From: Rhizophagus irregularis
Taxonomy: Eukaryota; Glomeromycota; Glomeromycetes; Glomerales; Glomeraceae
Assembly (NCBI RefSeq): GCF_026210795.1
Contig: NC_089429.1
Coordinates: forward strand, 1,736,001 to 1,800,000
Length of the DNA stretch: 64,000 bases
Direction of reading: 5' to 3'
In this document: positions 34,765 to 47,021 of the stretch, piece after piece
Layout of the letters: every line of letters begins with the position of its first letter
How positions within the stretch are numbered: the stretch's first letter is position 1
Notes under the pieces: model-generated
Database searches by the model: none
Told to the model about the DNA's origin: nothing
What the model saw: only the letters and a program-made list of their open reading frames with translations
Program-made: the position numbers and the translations under genes

Positions 34765-35474
34765 ATTAGTATTAAATTTTGTTCATTGTAATAATTAATA
34801 AAGTTATTTTTTTTTATAAATTTGACTTTACATTTGTACATATGTAGTATTAAATATATTCAATTTAAGTTATAGCATTATTACTCTAAAAAAATATTGT
34901 TCAACAAACCTTGGAAATTTGGGTTTAGGTTGCTTGTTTTTTTATGAGAATAAGACATGTCAAATGTTGATTATCATGAATAGACGAACCATCATGAAAA
35001 ATCTTAACTGTTTAACCAAAGTCTTAACCAATTAATTAATTATAAATGAATGGACTTAGCCCACATTATACTTAATTTTTTCTAGAATTATATTTAATTT
35101 TGGCCAAAATATAAACCCAACCACAACATTTATGATATATTTCTTTTATCTATTTAATCAAATACATTCTTATTTTACATTTCAAAAAAAATCATTTTCA
35201 ATTTTTAATACATAATATATAAAGACTAAATAATATTGTAATTGTAAATTATAAATAAAAATAAATAATAATTTGATGTTATTTCATTTCTAATAATGAA
35301 ACAAATTTTATAAAATAAAATTATTTAATATAAAGTATTGTATATTAATATATAATAAAAATATCTACCTTATTTTACATTGAACTTTTTTTTATTTTCA
35401 AGTTTTGTGAAGTATCTCCATACAAAAAAGAAACTTTTTCATTTTTGTCTGGTTTTAATTTTTTGTTACTTTGG
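34765..35474. other. AT-rich intergenic DNA
   Basis: 3' flank of the F-box gene. Nothing recognisable beyond A/T-rich sequence. Confidence 0.5.
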
Positions 35475-36010
35475 TCAGCAGATGTTGAAAAAGAAGACCT
35501 TATAGATGTTATTAAAATAAATATTCATTTCTAAGTCTTCTAATTTGTAGTTGATGAGTAATTTTCCTAATAATTTGGACACCATTTGGGCGTTCCAAGA
35601 TTCTTTTTGCGTGATAGCCCAAAGTTGGTTATGTTCTTGGGCTTGGGCTTCTTGAAGGATTCCAAATTCATTCAAATTCACAACATCCAATTTCTTCATC
35701 CTTCAAAAATATTAAAAATATTAAAAGTTTTTTCTGCAATTGTTGCATAGTGCAGTGTCATCTTATGTTTGTATCTGAGTAATTTGTTTGGAGTTGGCAG
35801 TTAATCTAATAAGAGTTGTCCTAGATAAAGAGTTAATCATGGCCAATTGTGTTTCTTTGTGATATATTGACTTTGTTATAATTTTTGAAATTGTGTTTCT
35901 TCTAAGTATGGTGGCAGAAAAAAATTAACCTCTTCTGGCTTATTTTGTTGAACATTTAAAATTTCTGAAAAGTCTATTTTGTTTTTGAAAGTTAAAATTT
36001 TTCATCAACT
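35475..36010 (-). pseudogene. Short coding relic of unknown origin
   Basis: The minus strand gives coherent but frame-broken peptides: KIDFSEILNVQQNKPEEVNF and LPPYLEETQFQKL (about 35895-35990), ETQLAMINSLSRTTLIRLTA (about 35770-35850), and an ATG-started piece at 35475-35699 with NEFGILQEAQAQEHNQLWAI and QMVSKLLGKLLINYKLED. I do not recognise the family. Its position beside a hAT-like fragment on the same strand suggests transposon origin, but this is a guess. Confidence 0.35.
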
Positions 36011-36049
36011 TGTCCATATCTTCTCATTATACTTTTTCATTTTGCTGAT

Positions 36050-36620
36050 TATAGTTAATCATTTAGCTGATTAGATTTGTTTATTTTTGATATTATTTTT
36101 GTATTATTCATCATATTTTACCATATAACTTTGCTATTTTTAGATGCTTAAATTAATTTTTCATATATTATTATTTTGAGATATTTTTTTTTATTCTAAA
36201 AATACCTTTTTCCCTTTTTTCAAACTTTCCAGAAATATCTTCACACATCATGATATTTTGATTTTGTCTGATTTTGTGTTTTTCATGTAATGTCTTTTTA
36301 TGATTTTGTTTTATCTGTTCTCAGTGTGTTCTTGTGTCATGCTTTTCATTATATAAGGACTCAATTTTCCTTTCCTTTTTCTCCTTACTTCCATATAATA
36401 TCTTGCTCTGCAAAACTTTATTGGACTTTGGCTTTATTCATTTAGTGTTTGACTAACTGGGTGTTGTAGCTTTTCTTTCATTTTTCCAATAAAGCAATTC
36501 GTGTTATAATAGTCTAAAAATACTTTCTTCAAGAGACAATTTCCGAATATTCAAGAAGAAAATCATAACCTTTGACAAGAAATTTTGACTCTGACTGAGT
36601 TTGGTGTGCTACAGTATGGG
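36050..36620 (+). other. Possible solo LTR
   Basis: It has a TATATAAGGACTC promoter-like site near 36352, then a CTTTTTCTCCTTAC stretch and a CAATAAAGC polyadenylation-like signal near 36488. It ends before TTTGGTGTGCTACAGTATGG, which resembles an LTR-to-primer-binding-site junction. No internal retrotransposon genes follow. The left end is not defined. Confidence 0.3.
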
Positions 36621-36639
36621 ACTTTAAAAATAAAAACAA

Positions 36640-36860
36640 ATACAATAGCAGATACAATTGGAGGAAGAGCTTTTCCAGAAGAATGCAGAGTATCTGTCCT
36701 CATGGTGTAAAGTTCTCATTTTCTGTAGCTTTGAGAGTAGCAAGAACTTGTTGTGCTGCTAAATTAATTATGTGAGCCAAACAATAATGAACATGCTTAT
36801 CATCACTGTCAAAATGAATATATCTTTGAGAAAGATCAAAAAAGAGTCATGGAATGCATA
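36640..36860 (-). pseudogene. hAT-like transposase fragment
   Basis: The minus strand translates DLSQRYIHFDSDDKHVHYCL, then AHIINLAAQQVLATLKATEN. The C(L/F)AHxxNL motif is the hallmark of hAT-superfamily transposases, just after the first catalytic region. A stop codon follows within a few residues. The rest of the transposase is missing. Confidence 0.5.
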
Positions 36861-37033
36861 AAGTAAAGTTATTTACCAATAAATGAAATCAATTGTGAAA
36901 GAGAAAAATTAGCTGCAAAAGAACTTTACTATCAAACAAAAAATCCTTCAAAAAATTATGGCATCAGTATTAATGAGAAGGAAATATAGTACATAGTTTG
37001 TATGCTTCTTTTTATTCAACTTGATGAATATAG

Positions 37034-37723
37034 TGGGTATATAGCAAACATGTATTGTATGGTTAGCTTTGTATGTATTGTATTATTAAAACTTTTTAAT
37101 GTATGTAATGTATGGTCTTTTTCAATTATGCATGTATTGTATGATAAATGTGGTAATTTCATGTATTTTATTACCAAATATAACTATTTCACATTTTTCG
37201 TTATGATTGTGTACTGGCTAAAACAATTCAACGTGTATTATTATAATCTTTTTTTTCTTTTTATTTAAAAATAAATATTTCTACCATGTTTATTACTTTT
37301 CATTTAAAAAAATTTAAAATAAATATTTCTATCGCGTTTTTATTACTACAATTTCTTTCTTTTCATTTAAAATATTTATTATTATGTCTAAAGTAAATTC
37401 TATTATTCTTTCAGATATTGAGACTATATCTGATGATGAAACTATATCTGAAAATGAAATTTAATTCCTTATGAGTCATCATCTATAAATATTGTAAATA
37501 TTTGCATTATCTCTAGCAATACATTAAGAAATATTTATTTTATTTATAATGAAAAATAAATTTTTTTTTTTGTAAATCCTAATCTTTATGTATGGCGAAA
37601 ATAAGTATGCCATACATAGCAAACGTTCATTTTAATATCCATACATGTATGGACACAATCAAAAATACATAAGCATACAATACATACAACGTTAAGCATA
37701 CACTACATGTTTTATAATCACCT
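37034..37723. mobile_element. hAT-type MITE with 8-bp TSD
   Basis: GAATATAG flanks both sides at 37026-37033 and 37724-37731. Subterminal inverted repeats contain AACATGTATTGTATGGTTAG on the left, facing the complement of AACATGTAGTGTATGCTTAA on the right; GTATGTATTGTAT is shared. Eight-base duplications are characteristic of hAT elements. No transposase is encoded. Confidence 0.5.
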
Positions 37724-37980
37724 GAATATAGTTGGTCCTTTTCATTTTCCAGTCCATAATTGTTTTCTTTATAGTATAAAACTTTTGTTTCCAATAGAAT
37801 AATTTATTTATTGGCATATTTTTCTATCATGCTAGTCTTTTTGTTTTTATTGAAAGTTAAGGATTTGGTAAATCAAATTTATTATTAAATCATTAGCAAG
37901 TTTCCACAAAGATTCTTTTCTTGATTTAATACAGCTCAAACTTCTCTAATTAAAGACATATGCTGATAATAATATGATTG

Positions 37981-38853
37981 TAAGGCCACGCAAACTAATA
38001 TTTTCAGTTCACTTCACCCGGCCGGGTCACTTTTTCAAAATTTGACCAAAAAATTTTTATATGTAAAAATTTTTTTTCACGTGATTTCAAGTGATTTTAT
38101 TGGTTAAATCTTAATTATTATGAATAGTACTTTAAAATAAATTTTCGACATAATCTTCTGTGGATAAATTCTTTATATTTAGATATTATAGACTCAATTA
38201 CATATGATCGAAACTTATTTTATTACAATATATAAACCCTTCATACAATTTTAGTTAGGACAAATTTTATTTACATTTAATTTTATAGGTCTCTTTACCT
38301 TTCGGATGGGCGGGTTTCACTTTTTGTTTTTCTTTTTTCCCATTTGAAAGGTTAGCGTAGTCCTAGCTTTTTGAATAGATAGTTCGAAGGGTGAGGTCCC
38401 GTAGGGATTAACGTCCAAAATTCTATACACGTATATTAGTAGTAGATCATGTAAATGTTGTCTTTCTTTTATTTGTAATAGTTTTGGTGTACCACTCTTC
38501 TAGTAATAAAATAAATAAAATAATAGTACTTTAAAATCTGCTTCCCAGAAATTAGATGACAAACATGAAATTGATATATCATTAAAAAAATCCTTCATTT
38601 TTGTCTCTTTTTCAACTGGTAAACCTTCCCAATCTTTAAAAGTTACAGAGTTGTAACTTATTCGTACATGTATGATAGGCATTTTTAGAAACAAACTGGA
38701 ACGATTATCTTCGAAATTCATCTAATTATAAACTAGTAAGTCACGTGACTTATAATAAAAATTTTTTATTAATAAAAAATAAAACCCGGGTCCCTGGGTC
38801 AATTTTAAATTTTAATGTTACGTGAACCGAAAATATTAGTTTGCGTGGCCTAA
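37981..38853. mobile_element. TAAGGCCACG-family TIR element with nested LINE
   Basis: The left end TAAGGCCACGCAAACTAATA and the complement of TTAGGCCACGCAAACTAATA at the right form inverted repeats of about 30 bases, with TTTTCRGTTCAC following. CCCGG(G/C) motifs lie inside both ends. The body carries a minus-strand frame at about 38500-38721 with MPIIHVRISYNSVTFKDWEG, of unknown function. A LINE tail has inserted at 38139-38521. Without it the element would be about 475 bp. The 232-bp element at 7328 has related termini. Confidence 0.6.
38139..38521 (+). mobile_element. 5'-truncated LINE, perfect 16-bp TSD
   Basis: AATAGTACTTTAAAAT stands at both borders (38123-38138 and 38522-38537). The insert ends in an A-rich tail, TAATAAAATAAATAAAAT, as target-primed reverse transcription leaves. 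Only 3' untranslated-type sequence remains. The perfect duplication implies a young insertion, and it is younger than the TIR element it interrupts. Confidence 0.7.
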
Positions 38854-40645
38854 AGTAACCTCTTTGATCTTATATGAATGATATTTGTTTTTTGAATTTT
38901 CCCTATTCATGCAAGTTCCACTAATTTAGGAATTACACTAAATTTTATTAAAACCAAAATTAAATTAACAGATGAAACATATTGCAATAAATTTTTTAAA
39001 TTTGAATTATTATAAAAAATGTCTTATCATTTCTTATTTATGAATATGCCAATATTTGTATTATTATTCAAAAAAATTGAAAGTGAGTGAAGGTTCTGAC
39101 TTTTAATACTCAGAAAGCTATTAAATAAAATGTCATTTTTTTTTTCAAGTAAAAAAAAATTTTTTTTTGTATGGAAAAATTTAAAATTTTTAAATTAGGT
39201 GAATTAGAGAATAATCCATTATTTTATAGTACTTTTAGAGAATTTGTTCTCATTTAGTCCTAAGTTTTTTTTTATGTAAGAAAGTGATCAACTCATCCAT
39301 ACTATACTTTTAGATGACAATTGTGTCATGATAGGAGTTATTATATTTATTCTGCAAATCAATTATTGTGCTAGTCAATCATGTATGATAAAACTGTAAT
39401 AACAAGTCTAGCAAAAATAGATTTTGGTAAACTTATATATTTTTTATTCTATTTCATATTCTTTATATTAGCTTTTTATATTCTAACTTAATTATTTCCA
39501 TAATTTTTTATGGTATTGCCCACTATTCAGTAAATTTTCATCATTATTAATAAGTGGTAAAATTAGAAGTTTCTTGAATGGACTTTGTTATTGATATATG
39601 TAAGTTATGCAGCTATGATTTTTTTATGCCTAGTAAGTATATTCATAATGTGATTAAATTCATTGATGACATAGTATGTCCTACTCTTAATGTAAATTTC
39701 TAAATACTCAATTCCTTTATTGTGAATTGATGTATGTATTTCAAATAAACATTGCTAAATGATGGGTATAGTATGTTATTAACTGAAATCTTTTAAAAAT
39801 AAATTAATAATAACAAGTAAAATTTGATAAATTACATAATTCATTATACCAGGGTATCATTAAATTTATCATTAAGTTCTTTACTATTGAGTATACTCCT
39901 GCTTAATGGGCAAAATAATTCATCTCTGAGATAATAACATTATAGCTAGTTGTAAAAATAGTCATGTTATTTGGAATAAAGCAAACAATAATCATTATAC
40001 TAACATCTTGTAAATATTTGTTCAAATAATTACTATTTAAAATCCTATATTATCATAATAATGTATTTTTACATTTATTTATAATTTGGATTTTTGACTA
40101 AAATTACAACATTTGGTAGCAAAATTTCAGAGTATTCTAATGGTATTACTAATATAGTCATTTTGGAAGGTAATTGATCCTTAAACTATGCAAGTATAAG
40201 ATTTCATAGTTGAATTACTTTATTTTTTTCTTTGGTCTTTGTATTTAATATAATAATCTATATTTTTTATAGACATGTTCTCATTATCTTCTATTATATG
40301 TCCTAAATAGATTGAGCACCACTATTTTTATCTTAAATCATTGAAAATATCATCATATCATACTTATTATAAGCTGAATTGTTCTTATATTGTTTAGCCT
40401 ATAATATTAGAAATTCAATTTATATTAAATGTTTATATGCAGTTTATCTATTAAAGTTTTCTTTATATAAAAATTATTATTCATTTCATGTCTTCATTAT
40501 AATGAAATTTCTGGCATTAGATTTCCATAAATATATTAATTAAGTATTTTTTCTCTATTTTCTTTATATCTATAAATCTCCTTTTCTTTTATCTCTACTT
40601 TGCATATATATTTCCACTAACCCATCATTCCCATTGAATAATATA
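38854..40645. other. Decayed repeat DNA, possible old LTR
   Basis: No intact gene. ACAACATTTGGTAGCAAAAT with TTTCAGAG at about 40107-40130 resembles an LTR end followed by an initiator-Met-type primer-binding site (TGGTA-C-AGAG) as in Copia elements. Plus-strand peptides after it are full of stops. Assignment is weak. Confidence 0.25.
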
Positions 40646-40942
40646 TTAACATTTTGTTGTAAGAAATAATTTCTCTAATTGTGTGCAACTTGAAAAAATA
40701 TTGGTCATTTCTTCCAAGTTTTTATGGTCAACATCCATAGTTAACTTTATTAATTTTGGGCAATAGTTTGATATTGCCTTAATTAACTTTCTATTAAGCA
40801 ACATCTTTATCTTGAATAATTGCCCAAGCACACCAAATACAACATGATTATTATAGCTAGTATCACCAATCTCCATTGCGCGTAAAATCTGCACGTTTAA
40901 ACAATCTCTCAGCTCTCTTATCAGGTTCATAAGATATTTCAA
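40646..40942 (-). pseudogene. F-box/LRR C-terminal fragment
   Basis: A 98-residue frame contains NRKLIKAISNYCPKLIKLTM and NLEEMTNIFSSCTQLEKLFL, typical leucine-rich repeats of fungal F-box proteins. There is no F-box and no C-terminal part, and the frame opens in AT-rich sequence. It is therefore a fragment of a subfamily different from the MACSK group. Confidence 0.55.
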
Positions 40943-42332
40943 CAGTTTTTATTATATATTTAATAATATCTTATATTTTTACACCCACTCATGGATTAAA
41001 ATATTAAGAAGAAATGGGTTTTTATCAGTGACTACTGATTCATACTTTTTCCTTCTGCTTTTCTTATCAACTTTTTTTATATAATATATACAATACAATC
41101 AAAGGTATTTAAAATACTAAGAAAGCTTATATTCTTTTAACTAATCCATTCAATATACTTTATAGCAATAAAGTATGAGATGTACGCATTTTCTATATAT
41201 ATTGATTGTTCTCATTCCGTAGTTTTTAACTATATTTGGGTTTACCAATGCCTAGTAATGGCTGGCTACTATGAGACAGTTGAGTTAAACTTTATGATTT
41301 CTGGACATACTAATTCATTTAATCAGATATGTTCCCTTAGCTTATATTATTAAATAAGATGTATGAATTCCATCGTGTTTTTATGTCAATTTATAAAAGC
41401 AATATATTATATTTTAGCCATTCTCATTTTGGAATATAGGTTGCTTTTATGTTTTCATCTTATTTTTAAATCCTATTATATCCATTTTATTCTGAATTTT
41501 GTAGCAAATCTCTCATAACTTGTAAAACTGAATTGTCATTTACTTCACCTTTGATAATGTTGTTTGCTTAATCTTTGATTACCTTTCTTAAATGGTTATA
41601 TTCATGATGAATATTTATGAATTGTTGGATGCCAAAAACATGTTTCCAATTTGTTATTATAATATGTGAATATATTATGTTATCATTTATAATTTTTATA
41701 TTCTAAACGATTTGTCATCTCATTTATGAAGATGTTTACCCAGTCCCGGAAAGTACCTAGAAATTTTACGCTATTTTTCTGGCGCACTTTAAATTATTGT
41801 AAAATTGCCTACTTTTATTAAAGATGGTGTAAAATCAGAAAATGAGGCTATTAAAGTTATATTCTATAAAATATAATATATGTTATAAATATTATAAATG
41901 TAAGAGAATCCTTATCCTATATTTTTAGGCAAATGGATAATCTTGTATGAAAGAGGAAAGAAATTTCATTTGTTTAAGATAGGTGAGTGTCAGAAATTCC
42001 TCCAAAGATGACATTTTTGAGTTTAAAAAGGTGTGTCTCCAGATAGGGTTTTGTGAGAGTTAAGTGAATCCAGAAAAGTGTTAATATGATCAGTTAAGTG
42101 ATCTAATTTGTTTTCAATTTTGGATTGGGCAGAGTTAGTGACATTGAATTCCTATTATCTGGCATCCATGTGTATAGAACAATAAATAAGGCTGTGATAT
42201 AATTCTTTAAGTTTAGAATATTGTTTTAGAAAGATGCCCACCATAATAGGAAATGAATGTACACTAAGAAATGCTAATATTAATAGCCCTCTAAATAATA
42301 CAATCTAATTTATTAACATATAAGAGCTGATC
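40943..42332. other. Transposon graveyard (DUF7869-like and unknown relics)
   Basis: Plus-strand peptide TVELNFMISGHTNSFNQ at about 41278-41340 resembles the (L/F)xxGHT motif of a transposon-borne domain (DUF7869 type). A minus-strand peptide, AQSKIENKLDHLTDHINTFL, then DSLNSHKTLSGDTPF, lies at about 42030-42135. Both are short and frame-broken. Confidence 0.3.
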
Positions 42333-42521
42333 TCAATTGTAATATACTATATAAGAGCTAATACAAACTATAGCTTTGCTAATATTCTGAAAGAGTAGCC
42401 AAAAAGGATGATTGTTAAATGCTGCAATACCTGTTGGCGCAAGTATGAGTATAGATGATTTAATTAGACTCAATTCCGGCCACCTTATTAATGTCATTTT
42501 ACCATACTTCAATTCTTTCAT
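42333..42521 (-). pseudogene. PIF1-like helicase relic
   Basis: The frame includes SSILILAPTGIAAFNNHPFW. APTG(I/V)AAFN is the conserved motif just after the Walker A region of PIF1/Helitron helicases. The surrounding minus-strand sequence up to about 42960 has further coherent peptides (FNKQLKKDFVDNLHNKESRE, NNPPMKIRANVVIRNIRR) that may belong to the same or another element. Confidence 0.5.
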
Positions 42522-43589
42522 TTGAGATTTACTGTAATTAACTTCAATTAGTTTGATCCTATTGATTCTAAAAGAACTTCACAAACTTTCTTTGATCTGC
42601 TAATCCAGTAGCTAGTGTAGTAAAAGATTATAATATATACATTATAGTAATGGTGATATTATGGATCCATTTTTCAGGTTGATGGAGATCTCGTTGCTAA
42701 CTTAATTATAAAGTATGGACATAGTGCAACTTTTTTACTTTTTGAGACTTTTGAGATTCTGAATGTCTTCTTATATTTCTTATAACAACATTAGCTCTTA
42801 TTTTCATAGGAGGATTATTCAGTTCAATGGTCTAAAATTCACGTGATTCTTTATTGTGTAAATTGTCTACAAAATCCTTCTTAAGTTGCTTATTAAAAGA
42901 TTCAGCAAGATTGGCCCTTTTTATTTGTATTTCTTCACCAAGATCAGTAAGAATTGAATTTGGTAATAATAATAATATAATATAGTTGGTTTATATTATT
43001 AAAAACACATAAAAAAAGTTTTAACAAAGCTTATGATTATTATGCATCAGTGTGTTCATTTAAATATGAATTTTGAAGAATGTAATGAATTTATAAAATT
43101 ATATTAGATTATAATAAGGTATTTTGACGTTCTGACAAGTAAAAGACCATTAATTTATATTGCAATGTAATAATATTATGTATTTAATAGTGAAATTTAC
43201 ATATTTAAATATTTAATCTATTATAATTGTTTAAAATATGTATAAAAATATTTCCTTTATACAACTAAAGGAATTAAAAGGAAATATTTATATAAATGTA
43301 TAAAATTTTTTTATCAGTTATGAGTCTAAAATCTGTTTCTTTGGTATTGGTTTAAATAAAAAAATTAAATTTCACAATCTGTGCAACTATGATCATCAAT
43401 ATCAGAGAAGGCTTTGTATCCGAAACAAGCCATATAATATATTATAATATATTAGCAGATGATTATTTTTTTTTAATCTTATCAAATAAATAAATGCTTG
43501 AAATTTGATTTTATTCATATAATCTTATTTTTTATTGATAAATTGAAATAAATATGTTTAATGATATATCACATATTCAACAATAATCT
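42522..43589. other. AT-rich region with minor transposon relics
   Basis: Minus-strand peptides at 42640-42960 continue the helicase-like relic. From about 42970 on, the sequence is A/T-rich with no supported gene. Confidence 0.35.
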
Positions 43590-44100
43590 CACCAAAGTTT
43601 TGTGGCTTTAAACAAATTTCAAAGCCCAAATTATCATATGATTGACAAATAATTAAAAATTTGGCTTAAAAATTTTTGTGTTGCTTCACATTAATACTAA
43701 GCAATATATATTTATTTAGTTAATAGTTTCATGATATTTATGGCTTTGCCCAGAATTTGGAAAACAAATATTCATGATTCAAATAATTTAAAGTTTTGTG
43801 GCTTCATCTGAAGTTTCATAGCCAAATTACCATGTGATTGATTAAAATAATTAATTAATATAATTTGGTTATGTTGTACTTTTCAATATTTTTCGTATTA
43901 TATTTGATAGAGTGAATTTATTTACCGCACCCCTCCTTAAAATGGCAAATGATAAACATAAAAATATATATAAATTTGTAACGCAGGGTGCGGTGAATAC
44001 ATTATTTCTATTTGATATTCTAAATTTTTAAGACAAGTTTCGCTTAAAGTCCTGTGACCTTGCCCAAAGTTTCAACTAGTACTTTACAATTGAGATGTAA
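43590..44100. repeat. Diverged direct repeat
   Basis: AAAGTTTTGTGGCTTTAAAC with AGCCCAAATTATCATATGAT (about 43595-43660) recurs as AAAGTTTTGTGGCTTCATCT with AGCCAAATTACCATGTGATT (about 43788-43850). More distant echoes lie at about 43735-43760 and 44038-44075. Spacing is near 190-200 bases. No coding function is evident. Confidence 0.45.
43920..43999. repeat. 80-bp mini inverted repeat
   Basis: TTTACCGCACCCCTCC at the left and GCAGGGTGCGGTGAA at the right are inverted copies around an A/T-rich loop. The GC-rich ends in a strongly AT background suggest a minimal MITE or a small structured RNA. No target duplication is obvious. Confidence 0.4.
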
Positions 44101-44557
44101 ATATTTTACCTGAAGTTTTAAAAATCCTAGTGATAATGACATAGTTAAAAACTCATTTAAGCAATTAATTAATTTTAATATTATATTTATTTATACAATT
44201 TATACAGGTTTTATGGCAGAAATACATAATAAACAATATAATCATATTCTATATATTTAATTAGTGAATATAGGTACACTTAAATATCATTTGATCAACG
44301 GAAATCAAGTTTAAACGTTTCGACCCTAACTTTTGACGGCAATAATTTGTAAGTTACTTCCACAAATATATAACTGACGAATATTCTATAATGTAGATGG
44401 GATATTAATAAACACGTACAGTATGAAAAGTTTGCTATATTAAAACTCTCAATCTGAATTGTCGGTTTTAGTATGTTTTCCTATTTATTCAGAAATAAAT
44501 TTAAATTAATATGTTATATTACTATAAACATTATTATTGTACGAGCATAAAAAAATT

Positions 44558-47021
44558 TCACTTACTACTGTTCTGAGTTTTGAAATTTAATTCTTCAATA
44601 TTACGCTTTCTTGAAGAATTTGTAGTTATAATTGTTACCAATTTACTCAATGGTTTACTAAAATAAGCATTTTGACGCTGAGAATTAAAGGAATTTTGAA
44701 CGGAACTTATATTGTTTGTAGACAAACTACATAAAAATAAATATTTTTTTATTTTCAACAATGTCATTAATAATTTTTTTAGTTATTATAATTACCTTTG
44801 GATATTATTTATATCAAATTCATATTCTTTTGTAATATATTCTAAAGAATTATAAAAGAAATTTAAATTAATAAATTTAATGGAACAGATTAAATTAAAT
44901 TAATATACCTTGTTTCAAATTAAATAAATTTCTTGACGAAAAATCTAGAGTTAAAGATTTGGAAATAAGTGAACTTAAAGCTCTACTTGTAAAGACTGTT
45001 TTGGGATGAGATTTCTCAATAGACTCGGGTCCAAGTTTCTTTGATCGTATTAATTCTAATCTCATCTTTTCAGCTTGATTTATAGTTTCAATTGAATCAG
45101 CTGAATCTACAGGATCATTAAAAGGGATTCCAGAATAAACCCATTCACTAGTTAGTTGATACCATTTGGTAACAGTACAACAAACTTCGCGAATATCTGG
45201 TCTTTTTAAAGGATTAGAATCCCAGCATTTTTTCATTAAATTAGCATACCATTCGGGTGTATCATTTGTAATTTCAGGTCGTTTTCCATCAATAATTTCA
45301 TAAATAAGATTAACGTTATGTTCAACATTAGCGAAAGGTTTATAACCTGTCGTAAGCTCCCACATAATCATACCCAAACTATATATATCGGATTCTTTTG
45401 AAAATTTAAAACATTTAAATACTTCCGGCGCGATATAGGGGATCACTCCATATATTCCATTATTAGATAAAGTACTGTTTGCAGATTGTGATAATCCGAA
45501 GTCTCCAATTTTCCAACATTTTAATCCATTAGCTAATCCATATTTCCGTAAATTTGAAAATAATATATTTCCACCATGAATATCTCGATGTACAAAATTA
45601 TTTCTGTGAATAACTTGAAGTCTAAAAAAAATTAGTAATTAATAAAACTCAAGTGTTAAATAATAAGTTAATGTACTAAAAATATAAATACCCAGACGAA
45701 ATATCCGTTAAAGTCGTTATTTTCTGTTGCCATGTAATATTTGCAAAATATTTTTGTAAGTAATCCCATAAACATCCACTTTTTGCATATTCCATTATCA
45801 GCATATACTCTTTTGTTAGTGGATTTTGTGAAATACCATAACAACCAATAATGTTATTGTTGAAATCGTAAAGATAATAAAGTGATTTTAACTACCAAAA
45901 TATAAATAAGTCAATTAATATTAAAAAAAAATAAGTTGCAAATATGTTAATATTACCTCATTTAAAACGTATTTGACGTATTTGCTGATATTTTGTGAAT
46001 TAGATATTTCTTTTACAGCAACATCAAGATCATGTGTACCGTCTGACCAAATTGCTTTATAAATAATACTAAATCCTCCTTCTGCTATTTTTTTAAAATT
46101 TTTAATTTGAGAATATGGAATCCACTCTATTATTTGTTTTTCTGTACTAAATAAGTTTCTAATAAACAAATATACATTTAACGGATTTAAATTTGTATCA
46201 TTATTCACATAATTAGCAATTAAACGTTGATTATTGCTGTCAATTCTTGTAGAAGCAAGGAATTCATCTATAATATAATTTCCACTAATTATATTTGTAG
46301 TATCAATATTAATAAATGATACTCTTTTACATTTCTTACATTGAGACTGATCTGTAATTCCAAAAATAATATTTGTTGTCAAACAATACCTACATCCAGT
46401 ATAAATTGTAAAGCAACATGAACACCACTTTTGACAATAGTAAGATTCTGATACTTGGTTTACATATTTTAGTTTTCGTGTGCAAACTACACATTGTGTA
46501 TAATTATCCCACCATGGTAAATGTAGAATAGAAATAGGCTCTTTATTCAAAGTTGATTCTACCCATCCAGGAGAAATTTGATAACAACCAGACCGCTTAT
46601 CATATAATTCAAAGCCTTTACTAATATAATGAACATAACTCTCTGAAAAAAAGAATTCGTTGGTTGATAAATTATTTGGGATTACTTGTCTAAAATATAA
46701 AATCTCAGAGCAATATTCACACCATTCTTGAATGTTTCTTGTATAAAAATTGTTTCTAATTGCTTTATGTTCAGTGCACTGAGAATTATTTGTACTTATA
46801 TTTACATCTAAGTATGTATTATTGGTTGTATTTTTTGTATATTGAATATGCCAATATAAACAATTTTTGCAATATTTTTGTTCAAATTTAAGTGTCATGG
46901 AGTATTTATTTGCACAATAATTACATTTATCTTCATTATCCTTAAAAGGAATAAACAATACAGGTACGGGACTAGATTTTAATCCTGGCGTAGGGTCAAA
47001 TGAATTATTATCTGTGTTCAT
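44558..47021 (-). CDS. TKL-like protein kinase with Cys-rich N-terminus (730 aa, five exons)
   Basis: Spliced model: 45957-47021, 45692-45891, 44909-45621, 44796-44841 and 44558-44726. All introns are GT-AG and the phases close to one 730-residue frame. Residues 1-290 hold CxxC pairs (CNYCANKY, YCKNC, EWCEYC, CVVCTRKL, CSCCF, CRYC, CKKCKR), probably zinc ribbons. The kinase domain spans about 310-580: glycine loop IAEGGFSIIYKAIW, lysine in VAVKE, hinge EYMLIMEYAKSG, catalytic loop HRDIHGGNIL, IGDFGLSQ, PYIAPEVF, SDIYSLGMIMWEL and NPLKRPDIREV. All catalytic residues (K, D of HRD, D of DFG) are present, so it should be active. The tail is Ser/Asn-rich with a basic NSSRKRN patch. Such kinases are greatly expanded in Rhizophagus; the target is unknown. 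Confidence 0.85.

Noticed and set aside
37002-37268. 88-aa hydrophobic reading frame
   Set aside because: Starts outside and runs through the hAT-type MITE; composition effect of T-rich sequence.
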